Below are positions 1 through 64,000 of a stretch of DNA of 64,000 bases, one piece after another. The position numbers and the translations under genes were made by a program. Below the pieces are notes generated by a model. The model had not been told where the DNA came from, searched no databases, and saw only the letters and a list, made by a program, of their open reading frames with translations. Origin of the DNA: Eulemur rufifrons (Eukaryota; Chordata; Mammalia; Primates; Lemuridae); assembly GCF_041146395.1 (NCBI RefSeq), contig NC_090989.1:250222843-250286842 (forward strand), in the 5' to 3' direction. How positions within the stretch are numbered: the stretch's first letter is position 1; each line of letters opens with the position of its first letter.

Positions 1-1204
1 ATCGGCCTCTTACCTTGCTATAGCCGAGTAGGCTCACGATGCACCCAGGCACTGGGTCAAATTGTGTATAACAGATTTTAGGGCTGTATCATGTGAAGGG
101 AAATCTTCTAGACTATGTCTCAAGAACACATAGAGACCCAGGGCCGTCCCAGGCTCTCCAGAGTTGGGTTGCATCCACATTCTCAGTTCAGTCAAGTTCC
201 CTTGGAGATGAGAACATTTGGTCACCAAAGATCATCATAGTGTCACTTAGTTTGACCTGTTTGGCAGACAGGCAATTTACAAAAGAAGAAATTTAGATGT
301 CTGACAGATGGAAAATTATTTATTTCTTTAACTAGCTATTAAAGAAATGCCAAGATTGGCTTTTTAATCTCCTAACTTGGCAAAAGGTAAATATGAATTA
401 TATTGTCTGGTTTGGGTACCTCTATACTCCCTGCTTCAGAGAAGGGCCATAAAATTGGTACTGCCTTTCCCAGGCATCCTGGTGGTGGGTAACAAAATGA
501 AGATATGCAAATCCTTTCACCCAGCTCTGGTACTTCTAGGAACTGAAAGCTGGAGACCTTATCTCTTAAAAAAACAAAAACAAAAACACATGATTGTCCT
601 ATTAAGATATTTGTGGTCTGTCTGTTGCTGAGTGGAAAAAAACAATTTGCAAAACAATGTGAGGTCCAATCCATTTTTTTAAAAAACCCAAATACATTTA
701 TAAGTCACTGTAAATGAAATTCTTAAACCATGGTATCACAAAGGACTTTTTTCTTCTTTTTGCTCACCTGTGTTTTCTGTTACTGCTACAATGAGCAGCT
801 ATTTCTTAGTGCAATATCTTTAAAGTTATCACCACCCAAGAAGGTGTGGTTCAGCAATGTTTGGTATCCTGGTGGGATTGGAGGAGAAAGAAAGGGAGTT
901 GGGGGTGGGCTGAGGAGGGAGGGGATTGGTGTGTTTGACCTGAATGAAGTACAGCACTATCTATCCTTGGAAAGCTAAATATGAGCCATTTGGGGATTCT
1001 CTTCAGAACTCTTTCACTCCACTGGTGGATAACAAAGGACATACTGAGGGCAGTAGTGACAAATTTACTTTTAAATAAATCTTTACCAGACATTATTAAA
1101 GAAAGACCTGCATATTATAGTTCTAAAAGCTTTATGAACTGTTCTATCATCCCTTCCAAGGACATTGCTAAAGATGTCAAGTTCTCATTTTATAGAGCTA
1201 TTAT

Positions 1205-1794
1205 AGGTATTTATGTACAAAGTTAAAATGACTGCTCCAGTTTTTTAAAAAGTAAGTGGTAAATGAATGCTTATCAGAGTATGTAAAATAAAAACATAAA
1301 GCCCCCACTTTTATACAATGTGTTATTCTATTTATAGATAATCAATGTTAACTTTATATCTTTCTTTTTTGTATGCATCTGCATATACAGTGGGGGTATG
1401 TATGTGAATGAATATACACAAAATAGTCCTGAAGTTTTTTTTTTTTTAACTTAAATGGACCCTACTATATATATTATTCTGCAACTTTAAAATTTTCACT
1501 AGGTATTTATGTACAAAGTTAAAATGACTGCTCTAGTTTTTTAAAAAGTAAGTGGTAAATGAATGCTTATCAGAGTATATAAAATAAAAACATAAAGCCC
1601 CCCCTTTTATACAATGTGTTATTCTATCTGTAGATAATCACTATTAACTTTATATCTTTCTTTTTTGTATGCATCTGCATATACAGTGGAGGTATGCGTG
1701 TGAATGAATATACACAAAATAGTCTTGAAGTTTTTTTTTGAACTTAAATTGGACCCTAGTATATATATTATTCTGCAACTTTAAAATTTTCACT
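1205..1794 (+). repeat. Tandem duplication, two copies of about 295 bp
   Basis: Copy 1 (1205-1500) and copy 2 (1501-1794) both begin AGGTATTTATGTACAAAG and end AAAATTTTCACT, directly abutting. About 12-15 substitutions or indels separate them, roughly 95% identity by eye. The unit itself is not one I recognise. Confidence 0.95.
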
Positions 1795-3934
1795 TGTATC
1801 CCTTAATGTGAGTCCTTGTTCACATTTCATATATTGAATCTAAGTAATGGATCATATATTTGATATTATATTGATAAAATGGATTTTCCCTTACTGTATC
1901 TCTTGCAGTAAACTGTCACCCAGGGCAGCTTGTCACTGTTTTTCCAAAGTTTAGCTGTTATTTCTCTGGAATTCTGAACCGCATGGAAGATTCAGTAAAT
2001 AATTATAAAATTAACTTCACAAAAGCACTAGAAGACTGTGATAATAATCCTAAGTGTACTTTATTCAACCTATAAAGGAATTTCTACCTATAAAGGATTT
2101 TGGACTTTTTTTTTTTTTCCCCCTGTGAGAAGTTTGCATGTCATTGGAGGGAAAATCAGCTATAATTTTTTCCTGGTTCTACCACTAATGAGTTCTTTGA
2201 CTCTAGACCACCCCTGTCTTTTCAGGCCCTCTGATTTCCTCTTCAGGGGAATGCTACATGATCCCTAAGTTCTTTACCAAAAGCTCAACATTATCTGATT
2301 CTGTGTCACTATCTTCTTAGCCTCTAAGGTCAAGGTGTCTCCAGGGCGTGGTGATGGGCTAGTGCCATGCCTTGCCCATGCATGCAAGCGAAGGTGCTTG
2401 CAGGTGTTCTGAATTAAGCCAAAGGTCATTTGGCAGCAAGACGGTGGTTGGGAAGGAACCCCACCTCTGAACTCCTTCCACTTTTTTCCTGGGAGCGTGG
2501 TTCATTTGTTAAATATCTTACCCCAGGTCTGCCTGCCTGTGCCTAATATCATTTTTTGGTGATTTACTTTAAAAATCTAGTGTTTAGACTCTCCTCTCCC
2601 CACCTTGCCTCTTCCATGCACAAAGTGTACCTGTGGTGATCATGACATGGAACAAGTCACCCAGCTGGTATTTCATGATATGTTAGCTTTGAAAGACTCT
2701 GTTTCTCTACCAAATAATTATCTTGACTTTCAGAATGTGAACTAGATGTAGTGAAGGGTTTCAGATATAATGCAGGTGTCTCTTTTTTGACTCCTTTTGT
2801 ACGTGTAAGAACTGTTCACGTGTCTTCCTTGATTCAGTGGCCAGGGACACGTGTTCAGCAGTCCTACGCATTCTGACAAGCATCCAGGAAGGAAAAGTTC
2901 TGAATGATTGCTCCCACCTTGCTGCTTAAAAGATACCGTTTCCTGCTCTTTCCTTTTTTCTTTTCTTTTTTACTTTTTCGTTTCCTCTTTTTTCCACTTG
3001 CTTCCATGCAGTATCATCTTATTCTGTAGAACAGAAAAGGCAGCAACCCCAAATACTGTGATGTATGCTAACTCTTCCTTTTTCCAAAAAAGAAAAACTC
3101 TATGTGTTTAGGTAACACTCCACTGTTTCCCCCAATAATCCACATTTCCTCTCCTTGTTTATTCATTCTTCTCTTTTATTGTTGAATGAAGATAAAACAG
3201 AGAAAAGAGGCAAGAACAAAGCAGCAAGAGGAGAAGGTGGGAGATAAGAAAAGAAAGGAATTGAAACAGTGGGGTTGGTGCTTCATCTGTGTGGATGTGG
3301 GACCTAGGTAGGGCTCCCTGGCCAGTTGGTGGGGTTCCTAGGTGGAATCCCAGGTGCTGGGGTAGCTTCGGAGTCTGAAGGGCCAGTGGTGATACTCGAA
3401 GATTAAGGATGGGGTGGAATCCTGGCCAGGGAAGAGTGGCCCTAGGAAGCAGTGACAATGCCTAGATTCTGCTCTAATCTGGACCTATTCCCTGGCCAAA
3501 GATCTTTCCTCTCACAACCCTCTTTGAAACGTAGTTGTTTTGGGCTTTCTCTCGGAGTGCCTAGACCACTGGGAACTCCCGTAAGATTTGAAGCAAGAGT
3601 GATAGTGTGGGTGGAACCTTGGAGTGGCCAAATTCCAGAGTCCTCCAGGCTTACACGGAGGGACTATTTCCCAACTTCTAAGCCCTTTGTTTGCCCAAAC
3701 ACAGCTGCTATTGCTTTCTCCTGACCTGTGTGGCTCAGTAAAAAGTACCAAGGGACAAGTAACAATACCTGGCTCAGACCTGGGTGCTGGAGGGCCTCTG
3801 GGAAATAAAGGCAACTCCAACAGTCAGAACTGAGTCTCTCAGGGGAGAATTTTTTGTGGCTGTCTCTGGCTCTAGGGGCTGGGTGGCTGACCTCTAGCTA
3901 GCATCGTCTTTAGAGCAGGGGTCACTGCACCTAG

Positions 3935-4557
<623 letters not shown>

Positions 4558-5914
4558 AACAAGCCATTTTCTACAAGAGCCACCGTACCAGTCACTATCC
4601 ATCCTGGAAGACCAGCTGGCTTGGTATAGGGCAGTAGGAATAGCAGGAATCAGGTGAGGCTTCCAGTGCTATTCCCGGGGCATTTGTGGGATACAGGGAA
4701 GTGAATGGACAGATTTGGTTCCCACCGCATGATGGCAAATATGGGTACAACTTAGCAACTGGTTTAACCACAGGATTTTGGCAGACTCGGGGCACCTAAC
4801 CCCTTTAGTACTTGACATGGTGATAGGGGTGATTCAGAGACTTCAGGCCATTTAAGGGGGTGACTGACCCATCTTGTCCCATCCCATGGGAGTTCCCCAC
4901 CACTTCCCCTGGCTGCAGAGACTCTGAGAGAGCCCACAGCCTCTGTGCACTTTTCTGTCATTCAGTTTTCCAGGCAGGCAAAACAGCAGTTTTATCCTTG
5001 CAGTTGCTACTGTTTGGGGTGGCAAAGTTAAGTCTGGGGCCTGCAGCATGGGTGACGAGTCAAAGGCAAAGTAGCACTGATGCCTTTTTAAATATACATC
5101 TTCTTCCGAGTTCCAGTCAGCGGGATTATCAGTCTCATCTTCTGAGCCCACAGATTTGTAAACTTCTGCAGACAAGCTAGCATGTTTCCTACTAAACAGT
5201 ATTTATAGGCTTTTTCCTCCTGATTGGCTGCTCATTTAGTGGAATGAAAAACAAATCTCTTGCATTTGTGTGGCACTTCATCTTATATGCACTTTCACTG
5301 CACAAACTCCAGTCACGTCTCCCCTCTCAAGGCAGCGTTAACAGCCTCCAACGCTCCCCACCGGAGTTAAGTCTCATCTCCTCCTCCCCTGGGTTACTCC
5401 CCATTCACTGAGCAGCCATTTTCGCTAAATGCTGCCTCTTCAGCTTTTAATCCATCCTTCTCTTTTTCCCATTTCAGTTTCTGCCATCCTCTTGCCCGCC
5501 CAGGTCACCTGTCACCTCTGGTCACATAGGGCCCACAGGTGTGTTTGATTTGGCTGGCATGCTGCAGACCCACACAGTTAGTTTAGAAAAATGTAATTGT
5601 CAGCTTCTATAAACCAAGAGAGTTTATATAAAAATTCACATTATCAGCCTCACTTGAAATTGGATGATCTCTCAACATTGGGCCGACATTCCTGAACACG
5701 CTCTCGGCTGGAGCCGAGTAGCTGCCGCCCGCTTAGGTGGGCACATACGGTGCAGCCCGCTTCCACGGACAGGGTCCCTTCCTGAGCTCTGGGGGGCTTT
5801 GGGTTGTGACTCTTATTTTAGAACATTTTCCTCCCTTTTCCTGTATTTCCATGCTGCCTCTGGGCTTCCTGAATTAAGTGTGAGTTCCTCACCTGGCATT
5901 CCACCATGTCCAGC

Positions 5915-6095
5915 AATGATTCTCAAACTGAATGTGTGTTAGGATCACCTGGGAGGTGAAAGAGGTGATTCTTGCCACCTCCCTCGTCTATTCTGATTCA
6001 GTAGTTCAAGGGATGGGGAGGGAGTATTCAGGAATCTGTGCTTTTAAGAAGAAAGAGCCCTGGGTAGTTCTAATGCCGATGGCCCAGGGCACATG
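5915..6095 (+). mobile_element. MER5A-like hAT-Charlie fragment
   Basis: Shows GATTCTCAAACTGAATGTG, AGGATCACCTGGGAGG, TCTGATTCAGTAG and GAATCTGTGCTTTTAA in the MER5A order; the 3' inverted repeat is lost. Confidence 0.65.
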
Positions 6096-7039
6096 ACTTT
6101 ATAAACACAGTTACGGTGTGTTCCAGCAGCCCTTGCTAGTTTCAGTTCCAGAATTCCTAGAGAGGGAGGTTGTTGGCCCCGATTGCGATTGCGTTAGATA
6201 CCTTTCCTCTCTCCCACCAAGTGGCAGCTGCTGCAAACCCCACGGGAGACTAGCGGGGAGAAGCAATTCCTAGGAAAGAGGAGCTGGGCAGACAGCCTTG
6301 CCTTCTCCTCTTCAGTGTCCTGTGCCTGTTACAGGTACCTGTCACTTGTCCTGTCACCTCCTCGACTGGTAATCCAGGAAGACAGAAGCTTCTAAATTTT
6401 TAATTTTTTTTTTTAAGTTACATGTGTACACAGTTAAAAATGCAACCAGTACTAAAGGATGTACAGTGAAAACTAAGTCTTCCTCCCAGTCTTGATTTCT
6501 AGGCCCTGTCCCTTTTGTGTCTTTAATGAAGATATGGGCCTGTCTATAGCGACAAGGCACACTCGTGACTTCTCATCCCCACAGTCCTTTACCATTGTTG
6601 ACCATTCCATATCAGTCATTCCATAAATATGTTGAGCATTTAAATAATACTTAGTCATAAAAACCCTGGGATGAAATGGGGCACTGGTAATTATCCTAAT
6701 GTATCTTAAAAATTAAGAATATTGGGGAATGGATTGATTGAAGGATTTTTTGCTTGAAAGGTAGGACCAGAAAGCAAGTCTTCTGACTCCCACCCTAGAG
6801 TGTTTTGTATAAATTATTTGAAACAGTCACTTATCTGTGTGGTGTAGGCCAAGAACAGTGTCTTCCCTTGTTACCACTTGTAATTTATAAAAAAAATACA
6901 CAAGAAGTGCTGCCCAGAGCCCGGAGTTGAGAGTCTCCTACAAACACATCTGGGGAGTTTGGGCCTTTATGCCACCGTAATATACTTAAAGATTCCCTGT
7001 TGTCAATACACTGTTGTCACCATCTGCAAAAGCAAATCA

Positions 7040-7343
<304 letters not shown>

Positions 7344-7925
7344 AATCAGGAAGACTTCTAACTATAGTGTTCAAGTTTATTAAAAATGCTGCAGAGATTT
7401 ACAACAGGAAATTCACAGAACAGTGCTAAAAAATGACCATTCTCAAGTCCCCACCTCCAAAATTCAAGTGTTATTCAGTTGAGTAATGTCACCTGCTGTG
7501 GACTTGTAACCTCCTGCCATGCAGGATGTGAGTCCAGCTTAGAGGTTTGTTTATGTAATATATTCAAGATTTACCATGAGCCACATCCTTCATTTTATCC
7601 CTTTTTCCTACACCTCATCAGTGGAAGAAGATTGGGAAGTTGTAAAAATAAGACAAAAGGAGTTTGGGTTTCTATGCTGTCTTGAGAGGTGAATGCCACC
7701 TTTCATAGCAGCTTCACAAAAGCCCGTTTATTTGCTAAGAATATCATTCATGTATTCATTTATGTTTTACCATCCCCCTGCTTCGAAAAGATAACAAGTG
7801 ATTTCTTTAAATGGATGTGTACTGAAATTGTTAAAAAGGGCAAACGCTCATCATGATAAATGAGGTCCAACTTCAGTAGCAGAAATTAAATATTCTCTTT
7901 CCTTTTCAGAGATACGGGAGTAATC

Positions 7926-42579
<34,654 letters not shown>

Positions 42580-43315
42580 GCCCTCGCTCCTTAGGAGACC
42601 TGCACTTGGCGCTGCACCCAGGGAGGAGGCCGTGCCACCGGCCAGCCGAGGCCCCGGCTGCCCCACAGAGGGGCGCTACCCTGCGGACAGAGCGAGTGAG
42701 CGCGGAGGTTTGGGTGCCCTTCCTGCAGGCACAAAGCCAGGAGTTTCTGTGTTATTTTTGTTAATCTTCTTCTAGAATTTGGAAGCTAGAAATGGTGGAA
42801 ATGTCAGTAGTGCCAGAAAAAGAATCAAGCTCACTTTAAGTTACTGATCACAGGACATTGATTGTTCGCTCTTACCTATTAATCTTCAGCTGAACCCTAG
42901 CAAGTCTTCTCAGAAGGTGTCTTCTGCCCTTTTTATTGTTCCTCTCTTATCCTCTGCTCCATGAAATCTTTCCCGCGAGGGTCATTTTCCTTTCCATACT
43001 ATACCAATGTTAACTGACATGGATAGATGAAAACTTGGCACACTTCAAATTATAGTAATGATTTTGATTCTTTCCCCTCCCTGCTTTTCCTTCAGAGTAA
43101 ATGACGAAACACCTTGTGGATGGGTCAGATGTTAAAGTTTTTTGATTATGTACCTTTTGCTAGATCAACATAGAAAGAAACATGAAGTTCTTTTACTGTC
43201 TTCAAAAATTTCCCCAGAATATTTGTCAAGAAGAGACCTTTGTTTGGAGGTGGTTTGGGAGAGAGAGACAGAACATTTCTAATTTGAATAAGATTAAATC
43301 TATTTTCAATGAAAA
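42580..43315 (+). other. ACO1: ACO1 3' UTR (probable extent)
   Basis: Non-coding sequence after the ACO1 stop, free of recognisable repeats, as expected for exonic sequence. The end is inferred from the ATTAAA at 43293 and the GT-rich stretch after 43325. No AATAAA was seen on this strand before the MLT1-like repeat. Confidence 0.65.
43293..43298 (+). terminator. ACO1: Probable ACO1 polyadenylation signal ATTAAA
   Basis: ATTAAA lies 714 nt after the stop. A GU-rich element (TTTTGCTGTGTGTGGGG) begins about 30 nt downstream, matching the usual cleavage-site layout with cleavage near 43312-43320. Poly(A)-anchored reads are not available here. Confidence 0.6.
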
Positions 43316-43626
43316 CCTGTTTACTTGAGTTTTGCTGTGTGTGGGGCTATAGTTTTGGAATATTTAGAGCAGAGCAAGTCTTAGACTATATCATCTCGAA
43401 CCTTGAATGACCTTCATGTTCTCCTGCTGTTACAACTATGTAAGAACTGTGCAGCTACAAAAGTGTTGAGGAACCAGTATATTCTCTGCCCTGTTTGGAA
43501 CAGATAAGAAGGAAGAGAAGCCTGGTAGCAGTAGCAGTGATGTAAGTATGGTTAGCAAATTATAGCTTTTTTAGTATCCTGAAGTTAATCTGTTCATTTT
43601 TATCACTGCAATCATTTCAGTGCACG

Positions 43627-43850
43627 TCTTAGTCTCCTCAGGCTGCCATAACAAAATACCATGGCTTAAAGAACAAAAATTTATTTTGTCACAGTTCTAG
43701 AGGCTGGAAGTCCAAGATCAAGGTTCCAGCCACTTCAGTTTCTGGTGAGAGTGTCCTTCCTGGCTTGCAGATAAACACCTTCTCGCCTGTCCTCACATGG
43801 CCTTTCCTTGATACGTGCCTATGTGTGCTCATGAAAAAGACTCCCCGGTT
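43627..43850 (-). mobile_element. MLT1-type MaLR LTR fragment
   Basis: GTCTTAGTCTCCTCAGGCTG, CCATAACAAAATACCATGGC, TAGAGGCTGGAAGTCCAAGA, TCCTCACATGGCCTTTCCTT: the 3' end of an MLT1-like LTR in antisense. It begins just beyond the ACO1 3' UTR. Confidence 0.75.
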
Positions 43851-44122
43851 GGTTCTAAAACGCAGCCATTGATCTAGAAAGACAACGAGCTATTGGACAT
43901 TAGTCAAGAGGTAGCACTTTCTAGAACCCTACCTACTCATTTCTTTCATTCAACCCATATTAACCAAGTGCCTACTCTGTTCCAGGGGCCATTCCTGGCA
44001 ATGGCGTTACTCCCTTTAAAAACCAAACAAGGAAATTCTAAGTTTTTCTTGTATCAGCTTTAGTCTGCCTTCCTCCGTTAGCTGAAGACTATTCGCCTTA
44101 ATTCAAATTGAACCATTTAGAT

Positions 44123-44308
44123 CAGCAGTCCCCAACCTTTTTGGCACCAAGGACCATTTTCATGGAAGACAATTTTTCCACAGGATAGTGCAGGTGGTTT
44201 CAGGATGATTTAAGCACATTTATTGTGCACTTTACTTCTATTATTATTCCCTTGCAATATATAATGAAATAATTATACAACTCACTCACCATAGGTTGGG
44301 GACCCCTG
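44123..44308 (+). mobile_element. MER1-like hAT element with both termini
   Basis: Starts CAGCAGTCCCCAACCTTTTT and ends AGGTTGGGGACCCCTG, an inverted repeat. Flanked by ATTTAGAT (44115-44122) and ATTTAGAC (44309-44316), an 8-bp hAT target duplication with one change. Confidence 0.88.
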
Positions 44309-45269
44309 ATTTAGACACTTAAAAGAACTTTTCTGAAATAGATTTCTCATAGATATTTTATACCTAATTGGAGTTCTTAAACAATAACAATCATCAAAAA
44401 AAGCAATTACATAAAAAGATATACTCTAATATTAATGGGAAATGAAAGCAATAGCTATCAGCAAATTGGTTTAAATAATCCATTTTTATTGTCTCACTAA
44501 TACTACTACTGGTAATAACTTATCAAGCAACTACTATATGTCATGTAATTTTCATACATTCTTTTAATTAAAAACCTTCCACTAACCTTTACAGTTCGGT
44601 GTTATCCTTGTTTTACAGTTGTAGAAAAGCCAAAGAGAAGTTATGTAACTGGCCACTCTCTCTGGCTCCCTGCCCACACCACTGCTCATCAGATCCCATG
44701 GAGAGGGAGGCAGCCATAGCGTGTAACCCCATGGATGTCCAGGGTAGAACTGCATAGTCTGGGTAGCTGGCTGTGCATCGGTGGTCTACAGATAGCCTTC
44801 GGGTATAAGTAGGTGCTGCTTAAAAAGGGTTATGTGGTGAACACAGTATTAGTATGATTTTTGGATTTTTGTTTAAGCTATTAACGGGTCCTGGTGAATT
44901 ACAAATAATCTGAAGCTATTTCGGGAAGATGCTTAAATTACTGTAGAGCCTTCCCTGAACACAAAATACATTGGCCTGGCTAGAAATAGCAAAACTCAGG
45001 CACTTGTCTCCATATCTGAAGCAGCAGCAAACCTTGCTAGGTGACACAGGAATGCCATTTAGAAACATTCTGATTTTTTTAAATAGAAAGGATGGCCAAA
45101 TTAAACTACCTCATTAGTATCATCCAAGAGACCTAACTCAGGACAGTCCAAGTGTTGAACATCACCTGTTATTGGAAAATGGCTCGAGATGACCATTCGA
45201 AGAGAACAACGGCACAGATTAAGAAAACAGATTAATAGAGCAAGACATACAATAAACTAAAAGAACAGG

Positions 45270-46105
45270 AATAATTTCCCAGGAAGTATTTTATTTCTAT
45301 GCCCCCATTACTAAAAGTTGTCCACTGTAGAATTTTAAGATTACCATGCCACACAGCACTACAGAGAGAACATGAGTGTGTATGTAACTATTATATACAT
45401 ACATGTATGTGTATGTGTTATAGTTACACACATGTATATATACACAGATTTGTATATATTACTATATTGAGCCTTTGGAATTATCAACACTTAAGGGATC
45501 AGCAAAGAGAAACCAATAAGAAAGGCTAGACTAGAACTAAAAGATATAGAAGCCCAGGGAGAGTTTCAAGAAAGAAGTGCCAATAGGACCAAAAGTACAG
45601 AGGTCAAATACAAGGACCAAGAAGTTCCCAATGGATTTGGCAACCAGAGTTACTGGTAACCTCGAAAAGAAAAATTACAGTAGATGGTTAAGGGCAAAAG
45701 CCAGTTTACAGTAGGTTAAGAAAGGGAGGTATAGAAAACCTTTCAACATTCCATTCATTCATCCATCGATCCCAATGTTTACAGAGTGGTTACTGTGTGT
45801 TCATTGGCATTTGGCTCTGAAGAGGACAGAAACAGGTAAAGGCTTTTTAATTTTTTCCAAGTACTACGAGCTCTGTTGGCCTACAAAATATTCAGTGCTG
45901 TGATTCACTCGTGCTTTGCATGTACGATTATAGTACAAACTGTTGAAAACAATAAACAGAAGGCAAAGGGATAAATATTCAATTCAGTACAAGCCTTAGG
46001 TAAAATAACTTCCCAGCGGTATAAGCGATCCATGATTATACCCACTGGGTAGTTGCTTCTTCACTCAAATTCACCTACTACCTGTAGCTGAAGATTGAAG
46101 CCAAG
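45270..46105 (-). other. DDX58: DDX58 3' UTR (minimum probable extent)
   Basis: Sequence downstream of the RIG-I stop on the minus strand, AT-rich and without recognisable interspersed repeats apart from a short TATG/ACAT-rich patch near 45400-45470. The distal end is uncertain; a longer UTR to about 44480 or beyond is equally compatible with the sequence. Confidence 0.5.
45290..45295 (-). terminator. DDX58: Candidate DDX58 polyadenylation signal AATAAA
   Basis: Reading the minus strand, AATAAA lies about 810 nt after the stop and is followed by a U/GU-rich stretch (TTTATTGTATGTCTTG) 30-50 nt on. A second AATAAA at 44490-44485 is an alternative distal site. Confidence 0.4.
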
Positions 46106-62908
<16,803 letters not shown>

Positions 62909-62914
62909 TCAATC

Positions 62915-63720
62915 TTTGACCAGATTTTATGAGTAATAACTACCAATTTAATTTGGTACAACCTTTTAGGAAGGTAACTGGGCAGTATCTACCAAAACAT
63001 GAAACTCACAAACCCTTTGATCCAATGATTCTACATCTAGGAATTTTATTTTTTTTTTTATTTATTTTTTTTTTTTTTGTTGAGACAGAGTCTCACTTTG
63101 TTGCCCAGGCTAGAGTGAGTGCCGTGGCGTCAGCTTAGCTCACAGCAACCTCAGACTCCTCGGCTTAAGCGATCCTACTGCCTCAGCCTCCCGAGTAGCT
63201 GGGACTACAGGCATGCGCCACTATGCCCGGCTAATTTTTTTTTCTATATAGATTTTTAGTTGTCCATATAATGTCTTTCTATTTTTAGTAGAGACGGGGT
63301 CTCGCTCAGGCTGGTCTCGAACTCCTGACCTTGAGCAATCCACCTGCCTCGGCCTCCCAGAGTGCTAGGATTACAGGCGTGAGCCACCGCGCCCGGCCTA
63401 CATCTAGGAATTTTAGACATAGTTACATTTAGAAAATTATGGGCGAGATCTCCAAGGATGTTCACTGTCCTATTGTTTAGAATATAAAAGAAAAATAGAA
63501 AACAACCTAAGTGCCCAATAAGGGGGAAACAATTCAACAGATCATGGGCTATGCAATTGACGTTACTACAACGTTGCTGTTAAAATTAATAAGGGAGCGA
63601 TGTACATGCTAATATGGAAAGAGCGCAAAGATATTTTAAGTTAAATAAAAGTCAAGATACAGGGCAGTGTATTTAGTGTGACCCCATCTTTAAAAATATA
63701 TATAGTTATAAAACAGTGGT
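62915..63720 (+). mobile_element. L1M-type LINE 3' end, split by an Alu
   Basis: AACCCTTTGATCCAATGATT, CCAAGGATGTTCACTGTCCT, GAAAACAACCTAAGTGCCCA and GTGACCCCATCTTTAAAAAT are L1M tail landmarks; the Alu at 63049-63397 interrupts it. Confidence 0.8.
63049..63397 (-). mobile_element. Alu SINE, strepsirrhine type, with perfect 18-bp target duplication
   Basis: Antisense near-intact Alu with the extended linker. CTACATCTAGGAATTTTA occurs at 63031-63048 and again at 63398-63415, unchanged, marking a recent insertion into the L1M copy. Confidence 0.97.
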
Positions 63721-64000
63721 GTGCTACAACCAGATCATACCAGGCTAGGAAAGTCAATTATTAAATGCAAGAATTGTGTGAGGTTTTAAATACAGTCATC
63801 ATTAAAAATTCAATTATATAAACTTGCAATTCAAGAACATGTTGAAAACTTATATAAATAGCCAAAACTAGTTTTCTAATTAGTTTATTAGTTTTTACTA
63901 TTATCTATGCTCTTGAGGTTGTTTATACCTAATGTATCTGTATGGTAGAAATACTTTAGAATGATGTGTTACTGTTAAACTGTTTGAACATTAAATGACA
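63721..64000. other. DDX58: DDX58 intron 12, window edge
   Basis: AT-rich sequence; no exon, repeat family or RNA gene recognised. Confidence 0.6.

Larger units (their letters stand above)
43316..45269. other. ACO1-DDX58 intergenic region
   Basis: Space between the probable 3' ends of the convergent genes. It holds an MLT1-like fragment and a MER1-like hAT element. Part may be a longer DDX58 3' UTR, since an AATAAA on the minus strand lies at 44490-44485. No other gene is seen. Confidence 0.7.

Noticed and set aside
3230..3840. Possible unannotated LTR or promoter-like GC-richer block in ACO1 intron 1
   Set aside because: No terminal repeats, target duplication or family landmarks could be matched; left unassigned.

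Overview
This is a mammalian nuclear window. Both genes are split into short exons with canonical GT-AG introns, and the remaining sequence is dense in SINE, LINE, LTR and DNA-transposon fossils. The youngest Alus carry a long middle linker (antisense: TTTTTAGTTGTCCATATAAT) and a 'GGTTGCTGTGAGCTA' right arm. That form is typical of strepsirrhine primates, so the organism is probably a lemur or galago; the species cannot be fixed from the sequence alone.

Layout. Positions 1-42579 hold most of ACO1 (cytosolic aconitase / iron regulatory protein 1) on the + strand. The non-coding first exon lies upstream of the window. Twenty coding exons, 7926-42579, join in frame to 889 codons plus stop, the same length as human IRP1. 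All three Fe-S cysteines (437, 503, 506) and the catalytic and RNA-contacting arginines are intact. The ACO1 3' UTR probably ends near 43315. A 3.5 kb gap between the two stop codons holds both 3' UTRs, an MLT1-like LTR piece and a MER1-like hAT element. From 62817 down to 46106 on the minus strand lie the last six coding exons of DDX58 (RIGI), encoding RIG-I residues 593-925: the C-terminal part of the helicase and the whole RNA-binding C-terminal domain. The CARDs and first helicase domain lie beyond the right edge.

The two genes converge tail to tail. Both products bind RNA: IRP1 binds iron-responsive elements when it lacks its 4Fe-4S cluster, and RIG-I detects 5'-triphosphate double-stranded RNA. 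Nothing here shows a functional link beyond adjacency. Neither promoter is in the window.

No wholly new system is evident. The best second-look items are: a 26-bp perfect hairpin in the last ACO1 intron; a truncated U2 snRNA retro-insertion with a 17-bp perfect target duplication; a 160-bp LTR-derived insert bracketed by about 57-bp direct repeats and inverted relative to a 91%-similar copy 1.6 kb away; a 296-bp tandem duplication in ACO1 intron 1; and RIG-I substitutions, notably loss of the Ser854 phospho-acceptor.
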